Counted from the first letter of the stretch, positions 18,928 through 28,007 are shown. The stretch: 64,000 nt of DNA from Pseudonocardia sp. N23 (GCF_002583555.1 NZ_BEGX01000004.1:62001-126000), one strand, 5' to 3'. Program-made: numbers and translations. Notes: generated by a model from the letters alone, not told the origin.

Positions 18928-19018
18928 ACTTGCATCCAAGGTTGCCAGTTGACACGGTACCGCCGCAAGTCATGCAAGGCTCTACTACGTCACAATGCGT
19001 TCAGCGTGCATACTTGCC
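18928..19018. promoter_or_regulatory. Candidate control region at the prophage right end
   Basis: Between the HTH gene and attR the motif ACTTGCAT/ATGCAAGT recurs: ACTTGCAT at 18928, GCAAGTCATGCAAG at 18965-18978 and GCATACTTGCC at 19008-19018. TTGACA on the plus strand at about 18949 could be a -35 box. These look like operators for a phage regulator, possibly the adjacent HTH protein. Confidence 0.35.
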
Positions 19019-19050
19019 ACTCAATCGTTGCTGGTCACGATGCCCGTCTG

Positions 19051-19060
19051 TGTTGAAGAA
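19051..19060. repeat. attR core
   Basis: The right copy of TGTTGAAGAA is followed by GACGAAGTCG, which on the minus strand encodes the DDDFVFF end of the front TerD half. Rejoining with the left flank gives one continuous TerD frame. Confidence 0.75.
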
Positions 19061-19297
19061 GACGAAGTCGTCGTCGGTGCGGACGCGACCGTCGGCGCCC
19101 AGGAGCGCGACGGCGACGTCGACGAGGTCGGGCCGGTCGGGCACCGTCACCGTCACCTCGTAGCTGCCGCCGGCCAGGTCGGTCTTCGATCCTTTGCGAA
19201 CCTCGAGCACGCGCAACTCCCCCACACCGGCGATCACCGTCGGAGGCGAGTATGCCGTGATGTCCGGAGCGTCCGGTTCGGCAGCGGTTGACCTCAC
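19051..19297 (-). pseudogene. terD-like gene, 5' part (cut by prophage)
   Basis: The frame encodes the front of a TerD domain: LRVLEVRKGSKTDLAGG, YEVTVTVPDRPDLVDVAVAL and LGADGRVRTDDDFVFFN. Beyond attR the frame runs into 17 phage-derived residues (TDGHRDQQ and on) and stops at 19001. The start is uncertain: GTG 19297 is furthest upstream, GTG 19225 begins closer to the usual domain start. Together with the 12.0-13.2 kb part it makes one two-domain TerD protein. Confidence 0.75.
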
Positions 19298-19308
19298 GGC
19301 AGGGACCG

Positions 19309-19455
19309 GCTTTCGTCGGCTGCGTGTACGGCGCGCTCACCGGCGAGCACGGTCACCCGCGCTACGTGCCGGTCACCGAGGACCAGCCCCGACGTCCGGC
19401 GGGGCTCTACGACGTCACGAAGGTGTGCAGCGAGGAGATCGGCCACCCGAAGCGC
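19309..19455 (+). pseudogene. NAD-dependent epimerase/dehydratase remnant
   Basis: About 48 codons read as the middle of an extended SDR protein: VGCVYGALTGEHGHPRYVPV, TEDQPRRPAGLYDVTKVCSE and EIG. They include the YxxxK active-site motif (YDVTK) preceded by the usual V-Y-G and E-D-x-P-x-R-P segments. Neither the Rossmann start nor the C-terminal part is present, and frames are closed on both sides. It is an isolated fossil lying in the 311-base gap between the TerD part and the PucR gene; nothing else is seen in that gap. Confidence 0.6.
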
Positions 19456-19608
19456 CCGCACCGCGAACCCCGACGGGACCGTGCGGGACGCCGCGTGGAC
19501 CGGACTCCGCCTGATCGGCCGCTGCCCACCGACCGGACCGTCCGTTTAGCGTGATCCACGACGGTTCGCTCCAGCACGGACCGCCACGACGCCGACGGAG
19601 GTGACGCG

Positions 19609-21582
19609 ATGGCCGACCCGACCGCCGACACGACCTCCGCGACGACCCGGAGCGCGGGCGACGGCACGACGGCCGACCCGGCTGCCCGGCTGCTCCACCT
19701 GCTCGCGACCGACGCCCCGCCCGCGGAGTTCGACCGGCTCGCCGCCGCCGTCGAGGCGCGGCCGCCCGGCCCGGAGCGCGACGCGACGGTCGCCGCCCTC
19801 GGCGACGCCCGCCGCGTCATGGATCTGCTCGCCCACCGCAGCCGCCGGGAACGCGCGGCGCTGGCGCTGGTCGAGTCGGCGCGCGACCTCGCCGCATTGC
19901 ACGACGTCGACGACATCCTCGATGCCCTCGTGGCCCGCACCCGGCAGCTGCTGCGCACCGACGCGACCTACCTCGCGCTGCGCGATCCCGACCGCGGCGA
20001 CGTCTACATGCGACTCACACTCGGCACCCTGACCAGGCGGATCGAGACGATCCGGCAGCCGGTCGGCACCGGGATCGGCGGCCGCGTCGTCGCCACCGGG
20101 GTGCCGTTCGCGACCGCCGACTACGTCGCCGACCCCCGGCTGGTCCGCGACCCCGGTGTCGTCGACGCCGTCGTCGAGGACGGCATCGTCAGCATCGCCG
20201 GGGCACCGATCCGGCGCGGCGACGAGGTGATCGGCGTGCTGTTCGCCGCGAACCGCTGTCCACGTACCTGGGACACCGCCGAGATGGACCTGCTCTGCTC
20301 GCTCGCCGACCACGCCTCGATCGTCATCGGCAACGCCGCACTGTTCGAGCAGGCCGAGCGGACCGTCGCCGAGCTCCGCGCGGCCAACGAGGAGCTCGCC
20401 GAGCGGCAGCGCGCGCTGGAGCGGGCGGGTGCAGCCCACGAGCAGCTGATGCCGCTCGCGTTGCGCCGCGCCGACCTCGGCGAGCTCGTCGACGCGGTCG
20501 CGGCGATGCTCGGCGGCACGATCGCTGCGGTCGACGCCGATGGGCGGGTCCTGGTCACCAGCGGCGACGGCGACCTGCCCTCCCCGATGCCGGAGCCGCC
20601 CGGCGACGTCCACGCCGCGGTGTCCGGCAGCATCCCGACCTGCTGGACGGTCCCGGTCCGGGCCGGGGAGACGTCGTTCGGCCATCTCGTGCTGGTCACC
20701 GACGAGGTGCCGTCCGACACCGACGTCCGCACCTTCGAGCGGGCCGCGCAGACGGCAGCGCTGATGCTGCTGATCGACCAGCAGGTCGGCGCCGCGGAGC
20801 GCCGGATCCGCGCTCGGCTGCTGGCGGACCTGCTGGCCGACCAGGAACCCGACTGGGCGGCCGTGACCCGGCGGATGCGCAGCTCGGGAGCGCTGGACCT
20901 GCGGGTCGCGCACACCGTCGTCGTCGCCACCGCGACCGGCGCGACGGCGGCCGAGCTGCTGCACGCGGCGACGACGCATGTCGGTGTCCGTGGTGGCCTC
21001 GCCACCGAGCACGACGGCCGCGTCGTCCTGGTGCTCCCCCGCCCCGACCCCGACGCGGTGGCCGGAACGATCGCCGTCGAGCTGAGCCGGTTGACCGGCG
21101 GGCTGGTCACCGCGGGTGTCGCGGGGCCCGCCGACACCGCTGCCGACATCCGGGCCCGCCACCGCGAGGCGCAGCGCACCCTGCGGCTGCTCGTCGCGCT
21201 CGACCGGCACGGCGAGGGTGCCTGCCCGACCGACCTCGGGATGCTCGGCGTCATCCTCGACGGGACCACCCAGCACCAGGTCCGCGCGCTGCTCGCGCGG
21301 ACCGCGGAACCGTTGCGCCGCTACGACGTCGACCATTCCACGGCGCTGCTCGCCACCCTCGACGCCTGGTTCGCCGCCGGGCAGGACCCGCGGGCCGCGG
21401 CACGGCGGCTGCAGGTCCGCCCCGACACCGTCCGTCACCGCCTCGACCGCATCGACCACGTCCTCGGGCACCGGCGATGGCGCGAGACCGAGGGCGGGGT
21501 CACGATGCAGCTCGGGCTGCAGCTCCACCGGTTGACCCTGCAGATCCCGCTCGAGGAGCTGGTGCCCGCGCCGGGGACGTGA
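19609..21582 (+). CDS. GAF-domain PucR-type transcriptional regulator
   Basis: The 657-residue protein has a GAF domain (about residues 95-245, with TDATYLALRD and GIGGRVVATG), a short coiled coil (about 245-280), a degenerate second sensor region, and the PucR C-terminal helix-turn-helix (about 590-650, with LQVRPDTVRHRLDRIDHVLG). This plan is common in actinobacterial CdaR/PucR regulators of acid or purine catabolism. The ATG at 19609 has GGAGG eight bases upstream. No obvious target operon is adjacent; the next gene is convergent and small. The signal is unknown. Confidence 0.85.
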   Translation: MADPTADTTSATTRSAGDGTTADPAARLLHLLATDAPPAEFDRLAAAVEARPPGPERDATVAALGDARRVMDLLAHRSRRERAALALVESARDLAALHDVDDILDALVARTRQLLRTDATYLALRDPDRGDVYMRLTLGTLTRRIETIRQPVGTGIGGRVVATGVPFATADYVADPRLVRDPGVVDAVVEDGIVSIAGAPIRRGDEVIGVLFAANRCPRTWDTAEMDLLCSLADHASIVIGNAALFEQAERTVAELRAANEELAERQRALERAGAAHEQLMPLALRRADLGELVDAVAAMLGGTIAAVDADGRVLVTSGDGDLPSPMPEPPGDVHAAVSGSIPTCWTVPVRAGETSFGHLVLVTDEVPSDTDVRTFERAAQTAALMLLIDQQVGAAERRIRARLLADLLADQEPDWAAVTRRMRSSGALDLRVAHTVVVATATGATAAELLHAATTHVGVRGGLATEHDGRVVLVLPRPDPDAVAGTIAVELSRLTGGLVTAGVAGPADTAADIRARHREAQRTLRLLVALDRHGEGACPTDLGMLGVILDGTTQHQVRALLARTAEPLRRYDVDHSTALLATLDAWFAAGQDPRAAARRLQVRPDTVRHRLDRIDHVLGHRRWRETEGGVTMQLGLQLHRLTLQIPLEELVPAPGT

Positions 21583-21610
21583 GCGGCGGACGCGGCCGGT
21601 CCGGGACGCC

Positions 21611-21907
21611 TCAGGCGTGGTCGGTGACCGGGGCGCGGTGGCGCGTCGGCGGCACGTGCGGGGTGCGGCGCAGGGCGCTGCGGGCCATCGCCAGCTCGTG
21701 CGCGACCTCGGCGGTGACCAGCTCTGCGTACAGCGCGGTGTACAGGCCCGGCTCGTGCGCGGTCGGGTCGCGGTGCCGGTCGACGAGTGCCTCCAACCGG
21801 TCGAGGAGGTCGTCGGCGATCCGCAGCCGGCGCGCCGTGCGGCTGTCCGGGTGCGGGGAGGGCCTGCGGGGACGGTCGTGCTGGGCCGGACGGTCGAGCG
21901 GGGGCAT
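21611..21907 (-). CDS. Small conserved-looking protein, 98 residues, downstream of a Cys leader peptide
   Basis: The protein has a disordered Pro/Arg-rich first third and a helical remainder (RLRIADDLLDRLEALVDRH then YTALYAELVTAEVAHELAMA). The ATG at 21907 has CGGAG seven bases upstream. I do not recognise the family. It is the only gene downstream of the Cys-containing leader peptide at 21982-22077, 74 bases away, which suggests regulation through cysteine or translation status. It ends 28 bases from the convergent PucR gene. Confidence 0.6.
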   Translation of the reverse strand: MPPLDRPAQHDRPRRPSPHPDSRTARRLRIADDLLDRLEALVDRHRDPTAHEPGLYTALYAELVTAEVAHELAMARSALRRTPHVPPTRHRAPVTDHA

Positions 21908-21981
21908 GGGAGTGCTCCGAACTGATCGGGGTGCGCGCGAGCGCGGAGGAACGGGCCGTGGGGATGCCGGCGGACGGCGGG

Positions 21982-22077
21982 TCAGCGACAGAGCGCGCCC
22001 TGGGTCCGGCACAGGTCGACGTGGCGTCGGCGCGACCACGCCGCAGCGGGCGGGGCGTCGGCGGTACTCGGCCTCAC
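21982..22077 (-). CDS. Cys-containing putative leader peptide (31 residues)
   Basis: The frame starts GTG with GAGAGGA six to seven bases upstream and ends [17 protein letters not shown] then TGA. The R-R-H-V-D-L-C-R ... L-C-R ending is the hallmark of short putative leader peptides in actinobacteria that often precede sulfur or cysteine metabolism genes and are thought to sense cysteine supply during translation. The next gene on the strand is the 98-residue protein. The rest of the 390-base gap 21908-22297 is a divergent promoter region in which I see no other feature. Confidence 0.65.
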   Translation of the reverse strand: MRPSTADAPPAAAWSRRRHVDLCRTQGALCR

Positions 22078-22297
22078 GGTGTTTCCTCTCCCATCGGTCC
22101 CGGCGGAAGCACCCCGCCCGAAACCGGACGTGGTTGCTGCGGCGTCGACGAGCCAGGTCTCTCGGCCGCTCTGGATGGCTCGCCCAGTGAACCGGGCGGC
22201 CCGAACGAAGGTCAAGCCGGCGGGGCCCCCGTCACACACCGCGGCGCGTGGCCACCGGGTCGCACACTCTGCGTCGCCGGTGCGCTACGTTCCGCGC

Positions 22298-23155
22298 ATG
22301 CGGCTCGGGTATCTCACGCACGTCACCGGGCCGGACGGTCCCGCCGCCGCCTACCGCGACACCGTCGCCGCGGCGGTCGCCGCCGAGGAGCAGGGCTTCG
22401 ACTCGTTCTGGGTCGCCCAGCACCACGCCGACGACGCACGCGGGCTGCTCCCGTCGCCGCTGGTGCTGCTCGCGGCCGTCGCGGCGGCGACGTCGCGGAT
22501 CCGGCTCGGCACAGGGGTCGTCGCCGCGCCGCTGGAGGACCCGATGCGGCTCGCCGAGGACGCCGCCGTCGTCGACGCGCTCAGCGGCGGCCGCCTCGAG
22601 CTGGGCGTCGGCGCGGGAGCCGACCCGTCGGCGGCGGCAGCGTTCGGCCGCGAGCACGCCGACCGCCACGACGACACCGTCCTGCTCGTCGACACCCTGC
22701 GCACGATCCTGCGCGGACCGCGGCTCGTCCCCGCCGCGCCCGGGGTGGCGCACCGGCTGTGGTGGGCGACGGGCTCCACTGTGGCCGTCGACGCCGCTGC
22801 GGCGCGCGGGATGGGGCTGATCACCGGCAGACCCGCCGACGTCCCCGGCTCCCCCGTCGCCGGCGACCTGACGCGCTACTGGTCGCGCGCCGTCGGCGCC
22901 CCGCGGGTCGCGGTGTCACGCATCGTGGCCGCCGGCGAGAAGCCGTCCGACGTGGTCGCCCGGCTGCGCCGCGACCCGGCGGTCGGCCTGGCCACCGACC
23001 TCATCGTGCAGACGAGCCCCGGCGGTGCACCCCTCACGACGCACGTCGCGATCATGCGGGCCGTCGCCGGATCCGTCGCGCCGGCCCTCGGCGCCCGCCC
23101 CGGAGCCCGTCGAGCAGCCCCGACGGGCTGGACGACCCCGACCGGGAAGCCCTGA
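22298..23155 (+). CDS. LLM-class (luciferase-like) flavin oxidoreductase
   Basis: The 285-residue TIM-barrel protein has the bacterial luciferase-like pattern: [17 protein letters not shown] near residue 35, [28 protein letters not shown] spread over residues 65-95, and [12 protein letters not shown]. Such enzymes use FMNH2 or F420. Two paths have been described for them, monooxygenation and hydride transfer; which applies here cannot be told. No strong ribosome site is visible before the ATG. A TetR gene follows in the same direction after 93 bases and may control it. Confidence 0.8.
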   Translation: MRLGYLTHVTGPDGPAAAYRDTVAAAVAAEEQGFDSFWVAQHHADDARGLLPSPLVLLAAVAAATSRIRLGTGVVAAPLEDPMRLAEDAAVVDALSGGRLELGVGAGADPSAAAAFGREHADRHDDTVLLVDTLRTILRGPRLVPAAPGVAHRLWWATGSTVAVDAAAARGMGLITGRPADVPGSPVAGDLTRYWSRAVGAPRVAVSRIVAAGEKPSDVVARLRRDPAVGLATDLIVQTSPGGAPLTTHVAIMRAVAGSVAPALGARPGARRAAPTGWTTPTGKP

Positions 23156-23187
23156 GCCGCAGCGTGAACGCGTGCGTCCAACTGCCG

Positions 23188-23248
23188 TTCCCGACGGGCA
23201 GTCGTTAGGCCTTTCCCGACGCAACTGTCGTGGCCGTACGATGTTGCC
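23188..23248 (+). promoter_or_regulatory. Candidate TetR promoter with repeated TTCCCGACG
   Basis: TTCCCGACG occurs at 23188-23196 and again at 23213-23221, each followed by an AGTCG or CTGTCG element. A -10-like TACGAT ends six bases before the TetR ATG and there is no ribosome site, so the gene may be transcribed leaderless. The direct repeats may be the regulator's own sites. Confidence 0.4.
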
Positions 23249-23842
23249 ATGGCGCGCGTGCTGACGGCCAAGGGAGCGGCGACACGCCTGCGCATCCTGG
23301 AGGGCGCTGCCGAGCTGCTCCGCCGCAACGGTGCCGCCGGTGTGAGCCTCGACCTGATCTGCAAGGGCACCGGGTCGAGCAAGAGCCAGCTCTTCCACTA
23401 CTTCCCCGACGGCCGCTCCGAGCTGTTCGCCGCGATCGCCCGTTACGAGGCCGACCGGGTCATCTCCGACCAGCGCCCGCACATCGAGGACCTGTCCACA
23501 CCGGAGTCCTGGCGGGCGTGGCGGGAAGCCGTGATCGCCCGCTACGTCGAGCTCGGCCGCTACTGCCCCGTCAACGCGCTGGTCGTCGAGCTGTCGCGGA
23601 CCGGTCCCGAGGCCGAGGGCATCGTCGTCGACATGCAGGCGTCCTGGCACGAGCTGATGACGGCGGCCGTCGCCCGGCTGCAGGCCTCCGGCAAGGGCTG
23701 CCGCGACGTCGCGCCCGAGGCGGCCGCCTCGGTCGTGCTGGCCGCGGTGCAGGGCGGGGCGTCGATCTTCCAGGCGACGGGCGACTTCGTGCATCTCGAA
23801 CGCGCCCTCGACGGCGTGCTCACCTACGTCGGCGTCGCCTGA
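23249..23842 (+). CDS. TetR-family transcriptional regulator
   Basis: The 197-residue protein has the TetR N-terminal helix-turn-helix ([20 protein letters not shown] then KGTGSSKSQLFHYFPDG, about residues 12-55) and a C-terminal ligand domain with TetR_C-type text (CPVNALVVELSRTGPEAEG). The start directly follows a -10-like box. It follows the LLM oxidoreductase gene, the most likely target. The ligand is unknown. Confidence 0.88.
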   Translation: MARVLTAKGAATRLRILEGAAELLRRNGAAGVSLDLICKGTGSSKSQLFHYFPDGRSELFAAIARYEADRVISDQRPHIEDLSTPESWRAWREAVIARYVELGRYCPVNALVVELSRTGPEAEGIVVDMQASWHELMTAAVARLQASGKGCRDVAPEAAASVVLAAVQGGASIFQATGDFVHLERALDGVLTYVGVA

Positions 23843-23851
23843 GCCCACACC

Positions 23852-23895
23852 GCCCGAACCCACGCAGCCCGAACCCACGCAGCCCGAACCCACGC
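23852..23895. repeat. Three tandem 15-base repeats between convergent genes
   Basis: GCCCGAACCCACGCA is repeated three times without spacers (23852, 23867, 23882; the last copy ends CGC-C). It fills the gap between the TetR and secreted-protein stop codons. No spacers means it is not CRISPR-like. Confidence 0.55.
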
Positions 23896-23897
23896 CG

Positions 23898-25118
23898 TCA
23901 CCGCGGTGACCACGCCGATCCACGGCTCCCCGACCCGTGCGGCGTGCCCTCGGCGGCACCGCACGTCCACGGCGCGAACGCCTGCAGCGGGCTGCCGAGC
24001 GGCGCCTCTCCCCGGTGGACGAGCGGTTCGAGCCGAAGCCCGGCCGCGGTCTCGTTGCGGGTGCCCAGCCACAGGTCGATCAGCTGGTAGGCCTGCCCGG
24101 ACAGGGTGACGACGGTGCGCCCCTGCCCGCCGCACGACGTCGCCGAGATCGCGCGCCGCCCCGACGGTGGCGCACCCCAGTCGGGGTTGGTGTTCGGCGG
24201 CGCGGTCCACGGCCCGTCGAGCGAGGACGCCGTGGCGTACCCGGTCGGTGAGCCGGCGCAGTAGCCGCAGTTGGGGTCGTTGTAGGTCATGATCCACGTG
24301 CCCGTGGCGGGATCCCGGTAGGCGCCGGGCGCCTCCGTGCGGGTCAGCCCCGCGAGGTTGCGTGCGCCGCCACCGGCGCCCGACGTGCCGGTCGCCGTCA
24401 GCCGTTCCGACGCGAGCGTCTGGTCGGCCATGGTGCACAGCAGCACCGGGGGTCGCGGGTCGTCGCGGACCAGCGAGAAGTCGCCGTTGTCGGTGCAGTC
24501 GTACAGCGCGGGCTTGGTCGTCGCGCGGCCCTCACCACCGCACGGACCCGTGGGTCCCGCGCACTCCATGGCGTAGTAGGCGTTGGCGCGGGTGCGGTTG
24601 AAGTCGTCGGGGGCGTTGAACCACAGGACCCAGGCGCCGTCGTCGGCGCCCCAGCCCGACCGGTGCAGCATCCGCGGGTTGAAGCAGCCGGCACCGGAGT
24701 CGCCACAGATCCGCTGCCACGTCAGACCCGAGTACGGGCTGACGTCGGTCGGGGCGAACAGCCGCTGCGGGACGGTCCACGGGCCGGCGAGGCTCGTCGC
24801 GCGGGAGACGCCGAAGCCGCACCACGGCGATGCGAGGCCCCACTCGAAGCCGCACCCGTACATCGTCCCGTAGAGCAGGTCGGCGCCACCGGACTGCAGC
24901 ATCGTGCCGTCGTGCAGGTCGAGCCCGGCGATCGTGGCCCCGCGGGGAGGGGTCGTCGGCGGGGACGTCAGGGGCAGCGTCGTCAGGGGGCCCGGGGGCT
25001 CCGGGGGCGCGGCCGACGCCACGGGGGCCGCCGCCACGAACGCCGCCGCAGCCAGCGCGGCCACGAGCGCCGCGACCACGCGCCCGGCCACCGACGTGCC
25101 GCTCCACCCGCCGCCCAT
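23898..25118 (-). CDS. Secreted beta-propeller protein, GH43-like
   Basis: The 406-residue protein has a Sec signal peptide (hydrophobic stretch about residues 12-35, cleavage likely after ASA), a Pro/Thr linker, then a repeated-blade domain. Blade markers are GVSRATSLAGPWT, MLHRSGWGADDGAWVLWF, DPATGTWIMTYND and YATASSLDGPWT, as in five-bladed glycoside hydrolases of the GH43/GH117 group. Many Cys pairs (for example CGYC) suggest disulfides outside the cell. Catalytic acids cannot be assigned with confidence. The start at 25118 is chosen because it places the signal peptide at the N-terminus. Confidence 0.75.
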   Translation of the reverse strand: MGGGWSGTSVAGRVVAALVAALAAAAFVAAAPVASAAPPEPPGPLTTLPLTSPPTTPPRGATIAGLDLHDGTMLQSGGADLLYGTMYGCGFEWGLASPWCGFGVSRATSLAGPWTVPQRLFAPTDVSPYSGLTWQRICGDSGAGCFNPRMLHRSGWGADDGAWVLWFNAPDDFNRTRANAYYAMECAGPTGPCGGEGRATTKPALYDCTDNGDFSLVRDDPRPPVLLCTMADQTLASERLTATGTSGAGGGARNLAGLTRTEAPGAYRDPATGTWIMTYNDPNCGYCAGSPTGYATASSLDGPWTAPPNTNPDWGAPPSGRRAISATSCGGQGRTVVTLSGQAYQLIDLWLGTRNETAAGLRLEPLVHRGEAPLGSPLQAFAPWTCGAAEGTPHGSGSRGSAWSPR

Positions 25119-25233
25119 GCCCGACACCCTGGCAGCGCCGACGCCCTCGACCGCGTACCTCACCCGATCGAGGGCCCCGCCCGGGACCCCGGAGAACCGG
25201 GCGCGTCGCGGCGCGATCGGCTAGGAAGAGGAC

Positions 25234-26343
25234 GTGACCGACGCCAGAGCAGCCGTCCTCACCGAGTACCGCGCCCCCTTCACGATCGAGACGTTCCCCC
25301 GCCCCGCCGCCGAACCGGGGGCGCTCGTCGTCGACATCGAGGCCGCCACCGTCTGCGGCTCCGACGTGCACGTGTGGGCCGGTGACCTCGAGGGACGGCT
25401 CCCGATCTCCCTGCCCCTGATCCTCGGCCACGAGATGGCCGGCCGGGTCACCGCGATCGGCCCGGGTGCCGACGTCGACAGCCTGGGCAACCCGGTCCGC
25501 ATCGGCGACCGCGTCGTCTGGGCGCACACCCCGTGCGGGCGCTGCCGGCAGTGCACGCTCGACAAGGAGCCGACGCAGTGCCCGCAGCGCTACATCGGCT
25601 ACATGGCCGACTGCAGCGTCCCGCCACACTTCACCGGCACCTTCGCCGAGGTCGCCTACGTCGTGCCGCGGGCGGGCAGGCTCGTGGTCCCCGACGGGGT
25701 CGAGAGCGCCTGGGCCGCCGCGGGCAGCTGCGCGGTCCGGACGGTCGTGCGGGCACTCGACGTCATGGGCCGGATCGACTTCACCGACACGGTGGTCGTC
25801 CAGGGCGCGGGCCCGGTCGGACTGTTCACGACGGCACTCGCGTCGCTGCACGGGCCACGGAAGCTGGTCGTCGTCGGCGGACCGGCCGACCGGCTCGCCG
25901 TCGCGTCCGAGTGGGGCGCCACCGACGTCGTGTCGATCGACGAGCACCCCGACCCGGCCGAGCGCGTCGGGATCGTGCGGGACCTGACCGGTGGCGGCCC
26001 GAGCGTCGCCTTCGAGATGGCGGGAGCGCCCGGAGCGGGCGCGGAAGGCGTCGACATGTTGGGACGCAACGGCCGCTACGTGCTGATGGGCACCCTCGGC
26101 GGGGAGAAGCAGCAGGTCGACGTCGCCCGGATCGTCGGGTACGGCCTGCGCATCCGCGGCACGATGAGCGGCGACATCGGCGACTATGCCGTCGCCCTCG
26201 ACGCGCTGGACCGGTTCTCCGACCGCTTCGACTGGAACCGCGTCCTCGGCACCACGTACGGCCTGTCGCAGCTCGACCAGGCGATGGACGCCATGCGCGC
26301 CATGGCCGAGATCAAACCGGTGCTCGACCCGAGGATGCCGTGA
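25234..26343 (+). CDS. Zinc-dependent alcohol dehydrogenase (MDR family)
   Basis: The 369-residue protein is a medium-chain dehydrogenase. Catalytic zinc ligands are visible in TVCGSDVH and GHEMAGRV. The structural zinc site has C-G-R-C-R-Q-C and a fourth Cys in TQCPQR. The Rossmann motif is [10 protein letters not shown]. It oxidises alcohols or polyols with NAD(P). The GTG at 25234 has AGGAAGAGG upstream. Its stop overlaps the start of a CoA-transferase, so the two are coupled; the natural substrate is not evident. Confidence 0.88.
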   Translation: MTDARAAVLTEYRAPFTIETFPRPAAEPGALVVDIEAATVCGSDVHVWAGDLEGRLPISLPLILGHEMAGRVTAIGPGADVDSLGNPVRIGDRVVWAHTPCGRCRQCTLDKEPTQCPQRYIGYMADCSVPPHFTGTFAEVAYVVPRAGRLVVPDGVESAWAAAGSCAVRTVVRALDVMGRIDFTDTVVVQGAGPVGLFTTALASLHGPRKLVVVGGPADRLAVASEWGATDVVSIDEHPDPAERVGIVRDLTGGGPSVAFEMAGAPGAGAEGVDMLGRNGRYVLMGTLGGEKQQVDVARIVGYGLRIRGTMSGDIGDYAVALDALDRFSDRFDWNRVLGTTYGLSQLDQAMDAMRAMAEIKPVLDPRMP

Positions 26344-27482
26344 GCGACCAGGGTTCCACCTTCGCCGGGCTCCGCGTCGTCGACTTCACCGCCATGATCG
26401 CCGGACCGTTCGCGGCGATGATCCTCGCCGACCAGGGCGCGGACGTCGTCAAGGTCGAACGCCCCGGTGGCGACGACTCACGCCGCCTCGCCCCCTTCGC
26501 CGACGACGGCATCTCCACGATCTTCACGACGTTCAACCGCAACAAGCGCAGCATCGTCCTCGATCTGACCACGTCCGCGGGGCGCGAGACGGCGCTGCGG
26601 CTGTGCGACGGTGCCGACGTCGTCATGGAGAGCTACCGGCCCGGCAAGTTCGACAAGCTCGGGCTGTCGTGGGAGGCGCTCTCGGCGCGCAACCCGCGGC
26701 TCGTGTACTGCTCGGTGTCGGCGTTCGGCCGCGGCCCGCTCGGCGCCGAGCTGCCCGGCTACGACCCCGTGGTGCAGGCCTTCACCGGCATCGTCGACGC
26801 CACCGGGCACCCCGGCGGGCCGTCGGCGCGGGTGCCGGCGTCGGTCGTCGACATCACGACGGGCATGTGGGCGGCGATGGGTGTCATGTCGGCGCTGGCC
26901 CGCCGCGAACGGACGGGCAGGGGCGAACGGGTCGAGGTCGCGCTCGTCGACTCCGGGTTCGCGCTGATGTGCCACCAGATGGTCAACCTTGTCGCGACGG
27001 GTCGCCCGCCGGTCAAGACCGGCGCCGTGACCCCGATGGCCGCCCCCTACGAGACGTTCCGCTCCGCCGACGGTGAGCTGATGGTCGCGGCGGGCAACGA
27101 CGCGATCTTCCGACGTATGTGCACCGCCCTCGACGTCCCCGAGGTCGCCGACGACGCCCGTTTCGGGTCGGTCGCCGACCGCGTCGTGCACCGCGACGCC
27201 CTCCACACGCTGCTGGAGGCCCGCACCTCGCTGCACACCCGCCACGAGCTGGAGCTGCTGCTGGGCCAGGCCAAGGTTCCCGCGTCGGCGGTCAACCGGC
27301 TCGACGAGGCCCTCGCGGCGCCCGTCGCGCAGGAGCGCCGGATACTCGTCGACCCGGTCGACGCCCCCGAGGGTGCGCCCGCGCTGCCGCGGCTGCCGTT
27401 CCTGTCCCCCGACGTCGTGCTGCGCAACCCGCCTGCCCTCGGCGCACACACCGCGGAGGTGCTGGCCGAGCTCGAGCACTAG
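26340..27482 (+). CDS. Class III (CaiB/BaiF) CoA-transferase
   Basis: The 380-residue protein has the family start [19 protein letters not shown] and the [12 protein letters not shown] motif. It also has [11 protein letters not shown], and [17 protein letters not shown] with the conserved Asp near residue 140. It is translationally coupled to the alcohol dehydrogenase before it. Its TAG overlaps the stop of the convergent 116-residue gene. The acid that receives CoA is unknown. Confidence 0.88.
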   Translation: MSDQGSTFAGLRVVDFTAMIAGPFAAMILADQGADVVKVERPGGDDSRRLAPFADDGISTIFTTFNRNKRSIVLDLTTSAGRETALRLCDGADVVMESYRPGKFDKLGLSWEALSARNPRLVYCSVSAFGRGPLGAELPGYDPVVQAFTGIVDATGHPGGPSARVPASVVDITTGMWAAMGVMSALARRERTGRGERVEVALVDSGFALMCHQMVNLVATGRPPVKTGAVTPMAAPYETFRSADGELMVAAGNDAIFRRMCTALDVPEVADDARFGSVADRVVHRDALHTLLEARTSLHTRHELELLLGQAKVPASAVNRLDEALAAPVAQERRILVDPVDAPEGAPALPRLPFLSPDVVLRNPPALGAHTAEVLAELEH

Positions 27483-27829
27483 GCCGTCGCCGCGTCCAGG
27501 TACTGCAGCAGCTCGTGGGCGGCGAGCTCGATGTCCTTGTGCCGCCACTCCGCGGCCCGGTAGTGGCAGGCGATGATGCCCATCCGGTGGATGCGCCGGA
27601 AGTCGCCGAACACGAAGGCGTACCGCGCCTTCGTCTCCTCGGTGGCACCGTCGGTGAGACCGAGGTGCCAGTTCGCGTACTCGTCCCAGGAGTGCCGGTC
27701 GAGGTAGCCGTTCTCCTGCTCCGCGCCGGGCTGGACGTCGCCCCACCGGCTGGTCAGCACGTACTGCCGCTTGTCGATCAGCCGGCGCGCGTACGCGACG
27801 GCGTCAGGGTTGACCGTGTACGACGCCAT
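27479..27829 (-). CDS. Conserved hypothetical protein, 116 residues
   Basis: The protein starts [20 protein letters not shown] and has [39 protein letters not shown]-like text and [20 protein letters not shown]. Its many Trp, His and acidic residues suggest a compact cytoplasmic fold. Proteins of this pattern are common single-copy hypotheticals in actinobacteria, and I know no function. GGAGGATGG precedes the ATG. It stands where kdpE might be expected after kdpD but is not a response regulator. Confidence 0.75.
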   Translation of the reverse strand: MASYTVNPDAVAYARRLIDKRQYVLTSRWGDVQPGAEQENGYLDRHSWDEYANWHLGLTDGATEETKARYAFVFGDFRRIHRMGIIACHYRAAEWRHKDIELAAHELLQYLDAATA

Positions 27830-27851
27830 CGCGCCATCCTCCCCCTCCCCC

Positions 27852-28007
27852 GTGAGTGGCAATGGAGCCGGCGGCCGTCGTCGTCGAGGCTCCGGACTTC
27901 GACCTCGCCCGCGCGCTGGTCTGCCGCGGCTCCGCCGCACAGCTGCGCTCGTGGACGACCCGCGGTCGTGAGCGGCGATGGTCGCTCCAGCGACTATCGT
28001 CGCTCAC
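27852..28007. repeat. Dispersed palindromic repeat, copy 2
   Basis: A single arm GTGAGTGGCAATGG (27852-27865) is followed by a near-perfect hairpin, GTGAGCGGCGATGGTCGCT (27968-27986), 2 bases, and a 17/19-matching inverse arm (27989-28007). The arms match copy 1 at 7.65 kb. The right arm encodes the last residues of KdpD (CERR-stop), so the element has entered the gene's end or supplies its stop. Confidence 0.65.

Larger units (their letters stand above)
13195..19060. mobile_element. Decayed actinophage prophage inserted in a terD-like gene
   Basis: The element is bounded by TGTTGAAGAA at both ends (13195-13204 and 19051-19060), and joining the outside flanks restores one TerD reading frame through DFVFFNN. 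Inside, from the left, are a tyrosine recombinase, a small zinc-ribbon protein, a terminator, a holin-like fragment, early genes (HTH protein, 59-residue protein, primase fragment), head-tail and tail genes, a reversed membrane-protein gene, and an HTH gene beside the right end. Capsid, portal, terminase, tape measure and lysin are missing. At least three truncation joints (near 14.75, 15.78 and 18.24 kb) show repeated internal deletion. Siphophage origin is inferred from the tail and primase types. Confidence 0.88.

Noticed and set aside
13195-19060. A functional phage satellite or defence island
   Set aside because: No intact packaging-hijack or defence genes; structural genes are truncated or mutated and the integrase lacks its Tyr.
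23852-23895. CRISPR array
   Set aside because: The repeat units touch each other without spacers and there are no cas genes.
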